Positions 51,743 through 64,000 of a DNA stretch of 64,000 nt are shown piece after piece. The DNA is from Earliella scabrosa. Taxonomy: Eukaryota > Basidiomycota > Agaricomycetes > Polyporales > Polyporaceae. Position 1 is the stretch's first letter. Every line of letters begins with the position of its first letter. A program made the translations under genes and the position numbers. The stretch spans positions 434,001 through 498,000 of the forward strand of contig JABYQQ010000024.1 of assembly GCA_022605405.1 (NCBI GenBank), in the 5' to 3' direction. A model generated the notes under the pieces. That model did not search any database. It was not told where the DNA came from and saw only the letters and a list, made by a program, of their open reading frames with translations.

Positions 51743-53777
51743 ATGTCTTCAGCGTCCTCCAGCCGACCCCTCACTCGGGGTGCTGCGTGTCTGCCCTGCC
51801 GCAAGCTCAAGGCGGTATGTCCGCCGTGCGCATCGGAGACGAGCCATTTGCTGATGTGCACCCTCAGAAATGCGACGGCAACAAACCCGCGTGCGGTCGC
51901 TGCCTTGCGAACAACAGGCCCGATGATTGCGAATACGCGACTGGAGCCGAGGTCACCAGGTCCCGTCTTCTCGAGGAGAACATCGCGCTCCTCGAAGCTC
52001 GCATTCGTGAGCTCGAGAACCCCGGCGAGACCCCGCCCTCTGTGCAGCTGCACGATCCCCGCAGGCATGGCACAGCGTCTGCCGGCCCATCTCGCATGGT
52101 CACACCCGCCGGGGCTGGTCTGTCCGGTGTCCCATTGTATCCCACCATGGCCCCTCCCACTGGTGAGACCCGCATGGGCCCCCGCTACCACCAGTCGCTC
52201 ATGCGCTTACGGACTGTCCTCACAGCCCATATCCCCGATCCAACTCCGCAGGAGGTTCAGATGCTGTGAGTGTCGCCTGTTCCATGCGCTCTTCTCTTCT
52301 AGCAAATTTCCGTGACACGTTCTGACTCGAGATGTATCTGCTCAGTATTCAAACCTTCATGGCAAACGCCTCGCAGCTGGGCTTCTTTCTCAACCCAACC
52401 CGATTTCGCCGCGGGGGCGTCACCAACGATGCCCTCATGAGCGCTGTGTACCTTTGGGGCAGCCGGCTCTCCACCTCGAACACCCTCCGTGCCCGCGAAG
52501 CATACTTCGCCGATCGGGCGACGCAAGCCGTTTCAGGAACGACGATGACGACGCAGTCGACGTCAGTCCTGCATACCATCCAGGCCGAGGTCCTTCTTGC
52601 CAGCTACTTCTTTTCTACGAGCCGTCTCCTCGAGGGTAGATATCACACTCTTGCTGCTGTCGCGCTCGCGACTGGCAGTCGATACCATCAGCTCGACTTG
52701 GGCACGTTGAGTGGCGACCCGATCGGGGCAGGCGAAAAGATCCGTGCCTTCTGGACTGTTGTGGCTGTCGACAAGGCATGGGCCGCGGCCATGAATTCGC
52801 CGCCTTCCCTCAGCCACTCCGGAAGAACCGGCGTGCGTGTGACGACACCCTGGCCGCTGACCGCAGAGGCCTACGAGCAGGTGGGTACTGACCACCCTTC
52901 CGTTTGCCGAACTGCGTATTCTTATCGAGTATCACTCCTTAGGGCATGCTCGTGTCTCGCTACGGTAATTACACGCTAGTGGACTACTTAGGAGGCGCCG
53001 TCGACGACTCCAACGAAGACTTCTCGCCGCTTGCGATCCGGACGAAGGCAGGCGCGTTGTATGACCGTGCCATATACGTCGCTTCCCAATACCGTGCAGG
53101 TGCATCCCACATTTCCACTGTCATGCACGCCTTATCGCCGTAGCTGATATACCTATGGTTCCCTGCCACTTAGACATGCCCAATCGCAACGAGTTCCTGA
53201 CCCGATTCAGCGCCTTGGACACCCTGATCGAACGATTCCACCGCCAGCTGGCTGCGATCCGTAACCGGAGTCCGGACGACATGCGTGAGCTGTTGGTGTG
53301 CAGGACGTTTGCTTGTGCAGCTGCGATCCAGCTCCACGCCGTGTTTGCCAGCCAACAGCCGGCTTCGTGGCAGAAGACCCTTTGTGTTTCTATTGCCGCA
53401 AGCCGGGCCCTGGACGTCGTGGATCTGAGCCAGACGCGCCATCTTGATTCTGTCATGGCGGTAGGTTATTCCGGCACAGCATGCACTAGCCCGGCGCTGA
53501 TAGTGGATTGTTAGATCTTGTGGTCTAGTATTTGCAAAGTTCTCATGAAAGAGCTTCGCCGTGTCCGCCAAAGTGGGGCGCCGGTGAGGCAGGAGGATCT
53601 GGGCAGTATCACATCTAGCCTGGAGAAGATTACTGCAGCGATGTCCAGCCTCTCCGTGAGCAGCCCCTTGATGGGTGAGTGGATGGTTTCATTTCACCGA
53701 ATGCTGCGAAAGCTGACCACGGCGGTCTAGGCCAACACCTCGCTGAGATTCAACAGGTCCGGGCATCCCTTCTATAG
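51743..53777 (+). CDS. Zn2Cys6 binuclear-cluster transcription factor
   Basis: The cluster reads CLPCRKLKA|KCDGNKPACGRCL...DDCEY, with all six cysteines in C-x2-C-x6-C-x6-C-x2-C-x8-C spacing. It is interrupted by a 53-base intron (51815-51867). A leucine-rich coiled coil follows (SRLLEENIALLEARIRELEN). Later exons hold a fungal-specific regulatory region (QAEVLLASYFFSTSRLLEGRYHTLAAVALATGS, shown here in two parts: QAEVLLASYFFST and LLEGRYHTLAAVALATGS). The protein ends IQQVRASLL with a stop at 53775-53777. It is expected to bind CGG-type half sites as a dimer in the nucleus. It lies 4.4 kb from the P450 cluster and might regulate it, but nothing in the sequence proves this. Confidence 0.85.
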
Positions 53778-54215
53778 ATCTATCGTGACTCGTAGCACTG
53801 TAAATATGCATACATAGACATGACACGCTCTCTCGCTGTGACCACTACGTTATATAGTATCTCTGTAAACCCTTTGCATGTGTACTCTCATCCCATCCCC
53901 CCTCCGTTATCATACATTGTAGCCGAGTATCATCCAATGTGTACTCATAGACTGCAATATCTTGTGACATTAATAGATGCGTTTTTCTCTTGATTGCTTC
54001 ATGGTCCGCGTTGTGTACCGGGGCGCCGTACTTGTAGTTCTACAACACCTGCCAAAATGGGCTGTACACACAAGTGATCGCGACCTGGGCGTCTGTATGC
54101 CGCCACCACCGCCTGCGCCCACCCCTCCATCCCATGCTCACGCGGTACTCCTTCTTCATTGCCCTCCCATTGCTTCCCACTCAACAGGTCTTGGCTTGAC
54201 TCTCTTTGACCGAAC
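53778..54215. other. Intergenic region between the Zn2Cys6 and SNARE genes
   Basis: This is the 3' UTR of the regulator gene and the promoter of the SNARE gene, both on the plus strand. No gene was seen. Confidence 0.45.
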
Positions 54216-55128
54216 ATGGCAGCCCCACTGGCAAAGCTCACCTCATTATCCACACAAACCCTCTCGTTGCTCTTGGAGCGCCAGCGCCTCCAGACCCTCT
54301 CATCGAATACGACATCCCTCCATGCATCCCAGATCGTCAAGAACCTCCAACAGCTGCGGACGGGCATCCTAGATCTTGAGGAGACAGAGGGGCCCTCGGA
54401 GGCTACGCGGCTCCTTCGGGCGCAACATGAGCGGATGCGGGGCATGCTTGGGGCCGACGCGGAATCCATGGGCGTACAGAGGTGCGTATCGTATGCTCAT
54501 GGTCCCCACACGCGCCACGCATTTACATCGCCCTGAAACACGTATGAAACGCCAGATGTGAGCCGCCACAACCCGCTGAGATGAGCTCGAACGCGAACGC
54601 ATCGTCATCTTCCCTACTCGCCTCAAGTGCTCCGGCCGCAACACCCGCCAACCCGCCCCCGCGCACGTCCTCGGGCGAGCCGGACTATGCGCCGTATACG
54701 GACGACCCTGAGGCCGGGTACTCGTCCGAGGAGGTGCTGCAGCAGCAGCGGCTGATCATGGACGACCAGGATGTGCATCTCGACGAGCTCTCGCGTTCGA
54801 TCACGCGACAGCGCGACATCTCGTTGCAAATAAACGACGAGCTCGACGTGCACACCGGGCTGCTTGAGGGGCTCGACCACGACCTGGACAGGACGGATAC
54901 CCGACTGACGAATGCACGGCGGAGATTGGACAGGGTGGCGAAGGGAGCCAAGGAGAACGGTGCGTGTGGTCATACTTGTCCCGGTTGGTGTCTACCTGGC
55001 ACCACAATCGGGCTATTGTGGTTCGCTGCTGACAGTTAGCGGTTTGTTCTGCGGTTCCAGGCTCAGCTGTCATGATAGCGTTGCTCATCCTGGTCCTTCT
55101 CATACTGATCATCGTGTTCAAGACATGA
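54216..55128 (+). CDS. Qc-SNARE, syntaxin-8/Syn8-like
   Basis: There are three exons. The N-terminal helical part (MAAPLAKLTSLSTQTLSLLL) is followed by a Ser/Ala/Pro linker. The SNARE motif runs from QQQRLIMDDQDVHLDELSRS through RQRDISLQINDELDVHTGLL to LTNARRRLDRVAKGAKENG, with the central-layer Gln in SLQINDELD. The last exon supplies a single C-terminal membrane anchor (SAVMIALLILVLLILIIVFK) and a stop at 55126-55128. The tail anchor directly after the SNARE helix is the usual layout. Syn8-type SNAREs act in endosomal and vacuolar fusion. The intron joins are in frame. Confidence 0.85.
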
Positions 55129-55576
55129 TATCCCGACTGCGTCCCCGAATCCGACTTCGGTGTATACGTGCATACCCGCATTCTTCCACGTTTTGCATAC
55201 CTAGATCATATATCCTAATCCAAGCTGGACGGTTTTTCTCTAATGTGCCTGCTCTGGCCACTGTCCAGAGCTTCAGCGAAACACAAACCTGAAGCTCATG
55301 TCCACCCGCAGTCTCCGACTCTGGTGTCCGCACGTCTAGGTTCCGGATGGCGAGTCATTCAGTCCACCACTCTTCCATCACGAATGACGTCGGCGCCTAC
55401 GAGGAGTATCGCCATCGTACTGCGACGCCCCGAAAAGTGGTTTATCGCGTTAGACTACGCGTACACTGCACAGCTTGCGTTTTACACAGGCACAATTCCG
55501 GCCACCCAAGGCTACGGGTTACACGGGTCTCCGGTATATAATGGGTTACACACAGTCTTACTCAGCTCCCTCGTCA
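55129..55576. other. Convergent intergenic region between the SNARE gene and the AANAT-Mss4 gene
   Basis: This 0.45-kb region holds the 3' ends of two convergent genes. No further gene was seen. Confidence 0.45.
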
Positions 55577-57079
55577 TCAGGCCCGATAACCGACCCGATT
55601 ACATGCCAACCAGAATTCTGAGCCGCCCTCCTCGGACCAGCCCAATGGGCCGAGATCACATTCTGCACACGCAAGCAGCTTCATCCTCTTTCCTCCCGGC
55701 GCTGTGTTCCCAAGTCGAGTCGAGTCGAGTCGAGTCGAGTCACCGCATTCCACAGCGCGCACGACCACACGACGCGTACACATAGGGATGACGTACGCAT
55801 GCCGCCCGAAGTCAAGTGCGTCCAGTGAACCCCAAAGTTTTATCGCATTTCATCAAGGTCAGCCTCGCGCAGACATCCAAGCACCGAATGCCGACGGGCC
55901 ACGCACCTGACAGGCCCTGCACGGGCCGTGAAAAGCCAATGTTCTCGAACGCCATCGCGCTACCCGTGACGAGCCACCACTGCGCAGTAGCAGGCGGGGC
56001 AGGGAGCGGACCTAAGCACGACGGCAGGCCCGCTGTGCTCTTCGCAGGCTCGAGCTGAACACTTGCGCGTTCGACCAGGCAGGCACCGCTGCGCATGAGG
56101 ATGACGCTCCCGCAGCCGAGCCGGGGGCACAGCAGATCGTACTTGTTCGTCGGAGATTCCCCCGAGGTCGGGGGCGCGTCGATGACGTCCGCAGCTGCGC
56201 CGGGGAACGACGTGAGCAGGCGTGCTGTGGGCCGCGTGCGTGTGGACGAGCGCTGGAGTGCCTCCCAGAGCCCGGGCGGGATGGCCTGGCCGTGGTCGGC
56301 GTCGGTCGTACCAGCCACCGAGATGGTTTGAGTCTGAGCGGGCGCGCTGGCCGGATCCTGTATCTGTATATGAATTTGAGCTCGAGATGTGTCTGAACAT
56401 GGGACTAAGCCTAAAAATTCCAACCTCAGAGAGCGTACGGGATGCCGCACTCGTCCCCGGCGCGGAGAGCTCCAAGCGCATCTCAAACCACGGGCGCGCG
56501 CCGTGCACGACAGCGCTCGGGCCGACCCACTCGAAGCCCGCCTGCTCGTAGAAGCCGCGGAGCTCCGCATGCGCGATGAGGAGCACGTGTGCGTGCTTTC
56601 CCGCTCTGGCGATGCGCGAGACGTACTCCTTGACGAGTCCGAGGCCGACGTGCTTCCGGCGATGTTCGGGTGAGACGCAGACGGAGTGGATGCAGACGGT
56701 GGCGCCGCCACGGACGTGCGTCGACATGGACGCGTGCGTGAGCGTCGTGTCTGAGGAGAGCGTCGAGCAGACGTAGCCGATGAGTGTGCGGCCCGAGCCG
56801 TTTGGGCCCGGGAGGTACGCCCCGAGGAAGAGCTCGGGGACTCGGGACTGTCGGTATCTGTGCGGGGTATGCGATGAGTCAGGAACATCCAAGACACAGC
56901 GGACGAGTATCTCACCTGAAGGACTCCAGGCTGGCAGCCTCGTCCTCTGGATAGCCTAGGACAGAACATACAGTCGTTGTGAATGTACCAGCGGTTTGGT
57001 AAAATCAAGTACCTTGCAGTTCTATTTTGATTGCTTCATCAAGCTCATTCTCGGAGACGAGATCGTAGAAGATCGACAT
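55577..57079 (-). CDS. Predicted fusion: AANAT-like GNAT acetyltransferase plus Mss4/Dss4 domain
   Basis: The N-terminal exons (start 57079; alternative 57115) read MSIFYDLVSENELDEAIKIE, GYPEDEAASLESF and YRQSRVPELFLGAYLPGP, typical of fungal AANAT-like N-acetyltransferases. The acetyl-CoA loop is EHRRKHVGLGLVKEYV, and YEQAGFEWVG follows. Downstream, the minus strand encodes an Mss4/Dss4 domain: IPPGLWEALQRSSTRTRPTA, LLCPRLGCGSVIL (first Cys pair), TAQWWLVTGSAMAFENIGFS, then LLACAECDLGPLGW (second Cys pair) and WLACNRVGYRA with a stop at 55577. Mss4/Dss4 is a chaperone-like exchange factor for exocytic Rab GTPases. No Met opens the Mss4 frame. A 58-base intron with a GTGCGG donor at about 56450 would join the two domains in frame. 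Two separate genes with an unseen start remain possible. Confidence 0.7.
55713..55741 (+). repeat. GAGTC pentanucleotide microsatellite within the last intron of the AANAT-Mss4 gene
   Basis: Five full GAGTC units plus a partial one lie in an unusually long (205-base, 55702-55906) intron, close to its acceptor. Read on the coding strand they are GACTC units. Other introns in the window are mostly about 50-60 bases. Confidence 0.85.
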
Positions 57080-57115
57080 GTCGATTCCCTTCACCTGTAC
57101 CGAAATCGTGAACAT

Positions 57116-57954
57116 AGAACCCGCATAGCACGCAAGAGCAAAGAGATCTTGCCTACCGGCCGGGCTTTAGATTGGCTGCACAAATGAGAGTTCAGTTGGG
57201 GTTCACACAACCAATAAAGGTAGCAGCGCCACCATGGTGGCACTCAGCCGCCTCCCGAACGTCGGACCGGATGACGGCACGCTTCGATTTGCAGTCCAGA
57301 TCAGCTTCCTCCGCAAGCATTTTACATTCCTAGTACAACCAATACAACAACAACAGCATCACGATGCGCGATGAACGACAACCAGACGGTAGACAAAGAG
57401 ACACGGCTACAGACACGCCCCCCACTCCATGATGCATATGCTTGTGTATGTGTATGTACGTATGTAGGGACTTGAGCTCCGATCGGGGGGCAGTGGTGAG
57501 AACGACGAGAGGGGGGCGAGACGGGAGAGTGGAGACATGAGACAGGACGGAACGACCAACGATACAATTCGGGGGCAGCGTCCATGCAGGCATGTGGGGT
57601 GAGGTGATGCGACAATGCGTACGTACGAATCCAGGTACAGTGGGGACAATCGGATGTATGAGGCTTAATAAGAGCACGGCAAAGAGGCGACGAGACCAAG
57701 CGGAAGGGAGAGAGAAGGGGCAGGCAGTAGGTGCTTGACGGAGCACACAGAGAGCGATGGAATGGAGAGGGGTAGGGACGCGTGTTGAACCTGCATCCCG
57801 CGACACGATGAACGAAGAATAAGGACGAGGTCAATGTCCGAAAGGAAGCCATCTGGGACACCCTATAAATACGGACCAAAGTTGGCAAGGGCGGCGGATG
57901 CAGAGAACCGCATCGTAGGCCCCAAATAGCCACAGTCAAACGAGGCCCAGACGC
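57116..57954. other. Intergenic region between the AANAT-Mss4 gene start and the kinase gene stop
   Basis: The right part is the 3' UTR of the kinase gene, and the left part the promoter of the AANAT-Mss4 gene. A 205-codon minus-strand open frame at 57.3-57.9 kb has no recognisable content and is not called. Confidence 0.45.
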
Positions 57955-60310
<2,356 letters not shown>

Positions 60311-60940
60311 GGTGGAGGACGAGGAGGAGGTGCTGAGGCGCGGTCAGCAAGAGGGACGTGAGCGCCGGAGACAAGAGGTGAGGAGATGAGCGAGCCGCTT
60401 CTGCGTCGGCTACACTCTCGCCGTGATCTTATCGCCGGGCTCTCTCCCGGAATAGGCCTCCATCCATCCCTCGGCCACACGCTCTCCTCCACTTCACTCT
60501 CCGACCCCGACCGGCCCATGGGCCTCTGTCTCGGTCTCTCTGCCACGCTGCCTTTTGCGCTCTCTCTTCCGCCCTCTACTGCCGCGTCTTTCCCTCTTCA
60601 GGGCCTTTCTCCTGCCGCACCCATGGCTTTATTTGCATGAACCCAATACAGAGTGGATTATGTGGTCTCTGGCTGGCCGACCTACTCGCAACCGCGCTAA
60701 GTCTATCTCGTCTCGAAGACAACGATCCACTATATTGGATATTCCGTGCCATCGTCACATTGATCATGCGCTCAAGCACTATCAGACAACGGGCCAATGG
60801 AGGTTCAAGCTAGAATTCGGGTGCCACTCCCCGGCATGTAAGTCTGTCTTGACCAAATGTCTTGCATCCGCGTGAGTCCTCGCAGCAGGCGGGTATCTTT
60901 GATAGCACGGTGTGTACGGGTTTAACATGCATGGAGCCGT
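60311..60940. other. Promoter of the kinase gene and 3' flank of the amidotransferase gene
   Basis: There is no supported gene. Both neighbours are on the minus strand, so this holds the kinase promoter. GC-rich open frames on both strands have no domains. Confidence 0.45.
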
Positions 60941-61964
60941 TCAATTCCCTCCCCCACGCGCCGCTTTCAGGATCTCCCAAATCGTCTTCCCGACAACACC
61001 AACCCCATCATTCCGCCATTCGGCTCTCCGCTGGAAGTCTTGCACAATCTCTGCGCTCAAGAGGCCCGTCGAATGCCGAGCCTTTACAATCTCCTCCGTG
61101 ATCTGCTTGTGGAACTCCGGGTGGCCCTGGACCGTGAAGATGTGCACGTCGGAGGGCGTGGGGGCATCAGGAGACGCGCCCGGGTAGAGTTGCACCATTC
61201 CTTGGTTCGGTGCCACAGACGAGGAGCCGAGCAGATGGAAGGATGGCGAGACTTCTGGGACGTGGTCGCGGTGCATCTGTTCGATGTTCTGCGGTCGTGC
61301 TAGTCAGAATCCAGCGCGAACTCGAGCCAAGGTCTGATCCTACCAATTCAGACACGCCGAACAGCTTCTTCCCCGTTTCTGTCAGATCTATCTTCGTAAC
61401 TCCAACTTCCCATTTCCCGTCGTTGGGCACGCACTCGCCACCCAGCGCGCGAGCAATGATCTGGTGTCCAAAGCATATTCCTGTAGCGACATGCGTCAGC
61501 AACTAGCTCCTATACTTGCACAATTCATATTCGTATGTGCTGACCGATCAGCCGAATATCGGGCTTCTCTTTGCTCAGGTAACGAACATAGTCGATGAGT
61601 CGGTTGATCCAATCGAGGTTCTCGTATGCAGATGCCGCTGTGCATCGGAGTCGGATTCCGTCGCGCACTTGGTAAGCAACTCTCCACAGAGAGCAGAGAG
61701 CTAGAAGCACACACCGGAGCCAGTGAGGAGCACCGCGTCGTACTGATCCACGTTCTCCGGGTACTCCTGCTTGTTCCGCACGTCGAACGCGTCTACCACG
61801 AAGTTCGGCGCATTCTCATCGGAGGCGGGGGCGGGGGCGGGGGCGGAGTTGCGGAAGAGCGCACGGAAGATGTCCCCATAATCGCCCTGCGCGGCGAGCA
61901 CGGGCGCGATGGGCGTGTCGCAGAGAAGAACCGCGATGCGGAAGGGAGATGGCGATGATGACAT
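60941..61964 (-). CDS. Class I glutamine amidotransferase-like protein
   Basis: The start at 61964 (MSSSPSPFRIAVLLCDTPIA) leads into YPENVDQYDAVLLTGSG, ASAYENLDWINRLIDYV, then the nucleophile elbow ICFGHQIIARALGGE with the catalytic Cys. The exon with VPNDGKWEVGVTKIDL follows. The last exon has HIFTVQGHPEFHKQITEE, supplying the His and Glu of the triad. The stop is at 60943-60941. There are four or five exons with GT-AG introns. No synthetase domain is attached, so it resembles stand-alone fungal GATase1 proteins (yeast YLR126C type) and gamma-glutamyl peptidase-like enzymes. The natural substrate is unknown, and it is probably cytosolic. Confidence 0.82.
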
Positions 61965-63118
61965 AGGGGCGCGTTGGATTGTGTGGGACTATGCCCGTGG
62001 ATAACAACTAGATAGGTTGGGATGTGGTGGATGACTCGGAGTCGAACAGTAGAATTGGGCTGAGGTTGTTGACCCCAGTCCGTGGACAAGTGATTCAAAA
62101 ATTGCAGTGAGCCTGTGGATCAGCACCCGATTTGTCAGCTGAACGGAGGCGATATCACTGTAGTCTGTGAGAGATGGTGAGAGGATGGCGTCAACGTGAA
62201 GGTTCCACGTACCCGGCTACTGGTGGCACTAGTAGTCGAATCGTACCAATGTGGGGAGGGTTGTTGCAATTGGGCTACCTACAGCCACGCCCGAATCTGT
62301 GTTCCCTGCGCATTGGCTCAGCACTCCCATAGGGATTGTCTGTGGGATACTAGGGCACATACCGAAGTATAGAGTGTGCCAAGCCGCAAATATGTTAAAC
62401 CCCAATAAGATGCGCGACGCTGTAAGTACGGGGCGAGGGTCACCCTAGCAATGGCGTAAGTATGTTGCCAAGATCGCATTCACAGTACTGATCGAGTCAT
62501 CTCGCGAGATCAGATCTCGATCGTGCCGGCGGTGAGTATCGTTTCGACATAGACGCCCGAAGCGCTTGAACTGTAACTCAACCACCACCTCCATAATACA
62601 CAAGAATCCGTCGGTCCTCAACTCTAGATGGTCCATTCATTGGTTTTAGCGACTATTTCTGCTAGAGATGCACACAGTGGCATGAAAGAACAGTGACGCT
62701 TAACGGTCCCTCCTTACTACACGGCGGTACAGTGGAGTGGCAACTTGAAGCCGACCGTAATTGCCACTCCACTTATCCCAGGCCATGCACGCGACGAGGA
62801 GGAGATAGCCTTGCGCACTGTTGGTACGTACATGATTGCCTTTACAGCTATACTGGCAGTTCTCTCACTGGCTCAGCCCACCATGCTCCGCGATTGTCTG
62901 TCCCTGCTGATAAGCACCCGGAAATAGTGCTGTCTGGCGGCACGAGGAATGCTCCCCGTGACAGGGACCTCCGGTACCTGCGGCACTACAGCGGCGGTAT
63001 TGTGTCAGTTCTGGGACTTTAAGGACACTCGAAGGGCAGAGCACGAGAGGATACACCTCTAGCCCTTCTTCCCTACCCTCAGGGACGTCGACAGAACTCG
63101 CGACCAGGCCCAATCAAG
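61965..63118. promoter_or_regulatory. 1.15-kb divergent region upstream of DUR3 copy B, with two GATAAG motifs
   Basis: GATAAG cores lie at 62772-62777 (minus) and 62909-62914 (plus), 205-342 bases before the copy B start, mirroring the arrangement before copy A. Nitrogen control by an AreA/NIT2-type factor is inferred. No gene was seen in the rest. Confidence 0.45.
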
Positions 63119-64000
63119 ATGTCTGCAGGTGAACCAATACTGCCTCAAGCTGCTGGATACGGCGTAGGTATGTGGTTCGATTAGGCATACGGCTGCGAGT
63201 ATTCTGACGGTGTCTCGCACGACCTTCGCAACGTGGAGTCGTCGGTATGTATCCTATCACTTCTTCTATGGGAGTGTAGCATTTAACTCGATATCACTCA
63301 GGAATCGGTCTGTTCTTCAGCGCGCTGATGCTCTCTCTGAGTGCGATCCAAACGCGCTACACCGGACTGTCTTTGAAGAAGTCCGATGAATTCAATAGCG
63401 CGTCGCGCAGCGTCAAGCCAGGGCTTATCGCGTCTGGCATCGTCTCTGCGTGGACGTGGGCCGCATCTCTGGTAAGTGCTGTCACATCTGGACTGTTCAA
63501 AGAAATCATGCATCAACTATTCGATCTACATGGCAGCTGCAGTCCAGCGTGGTAGCATACAAGGATGGGATAGCGGGACCTTGGTGGTACGGCGCAGGGG
63601 CAACGGTGCAGGTTTTACTCTTCGCACAGGTAGGTCGCGTCTCTTCATTGCGCGTGCATGCTTAGTTTTGTCCTGCACAGCTCGCAGCGAAGTTGAAGCT
63701 CAATGCCCCTCACGCGCATACATGGCTCGAGATCGTTGCGGCTCGCTGGGGCACCGTCGCACACCTCGTCTTTATGTTCTTCGGGTTCGCAACCAACATC
63801 ATTGTCTCGGCTATGCTCGTCCTTGGAGGATCAGCCACTGTCACCGCCTTGACGGGCATGCACACCATCGCTGTGAGCATCCCGGAAGGACTCAAAGAGC
63901 GCATCGCTGAATATTGGTCTTCTATAGGCATGCTTCTTGATTCCGCTGGGAGTGGCCATTTATGTCGTAGTCGGCGGGATGCGCGCGACCTTGCTCTGCG
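63119..64000 (+). CDS. DUR3: DUR3-type urea/polyamine transporter, copy B (5' part; continues beyond the right edge)
   Basis: This is a paralogue of copy A with matching exon layout. Exon 1 (63119-63167) reads [16 protein letters not shown]. Exon 2 (63302-63471) carries [28 protein letters not shown] and AWTWAASL. Exon 3 carries [18 protein letters not shown]. The following exons give [20 protein letters not shown] and [15 protein letters not shown]. The gene leaves the window within the helix after [13 protein letters not shown]. No frame break was seen. It lies on the opposite strand to copy A, about 62 kb away, so the two copies form a large inverted pair. Regulation is probably by nitrogen supply. 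Confidence 0.85.

Noticed and set aside
57322..57939. A 205-codon minus-strand open frame downstream of the kinase
   Set aside because: It has no recognisable domain and sits in the kinase 3' flank, with frequent frames on other phases.

Overview
The window looks like genomic DNA from a mushroom-forming basidiomycete (Agaricomycetes). Genes are broken by many introns of about 45-65 bases with GT-AG (some GC-AG) ends. The gene families point the same way: divergent and tandem P450s, F-box-like/leucine-rich proteins, a BTB protein, fungal TET/JBP oxygenases, a Zn2Cys6 regulator, a DUR3 urea transporter and a YPK1-type kinase. All exon boundaries were read by eye from splice motifs and reading-frame continuity.

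Layout. A DUR3-type transporter runs off the left edge (1-1118, minus), and a second copy runs off the right edge on the opposite strand (63119-64000, plus). Both have GATAAG motifs upstream. Next come two tandem F-box-like genes (2004-6252, minus). One is intact and the other is split by a 463-bp terminal-inverted-repeat element. They are followed by a large YOR1-like ABCC transporter (6863-13022, minus), a one-finger C2H2 protein (13864-15737, plus) and a DUF1348 NTF2-like protein (16408-17111, minus).

From 17.7 to 47.3 kb lies a P450 cluster made from a divergent pair, A on minus and B on plus. Members are A1, B1, B2, a decayed A2 and B3. Between B1 and B2 sits a 14.1-kb segment with about 86-bp terminal inverted repeats and a candidate CGGA target-site duplication. 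It encodes an integrase-core transposase, a zinc-motif protein, a BTB protein, a TET/JBP-type 2-oxoglutarate/Fe(II) dioxygenase and a large unknown protein. It also holds an 80-bp minisatellite and what looks like captured host DNA with a frameshifted BET (BDF1) bromodomain gene. This is the most unusual part of the window.

After a gene-poor 4.4 kb come housekeeping-type genes: a Zn2Cys6 factor (51743-53777), a syntaxin-8-like SNARE (54216-55128), a predicted fusion of an AANAT-like acetyltransferase with an Mss4/Dss4 domain (55577-57115, minus), a YPK1-like kinase (57955-60310, minus) and a class I glutamine amidotransferase-like protein (60941-61964, minus). No tRNA, rRNA or CRISPR was seen.
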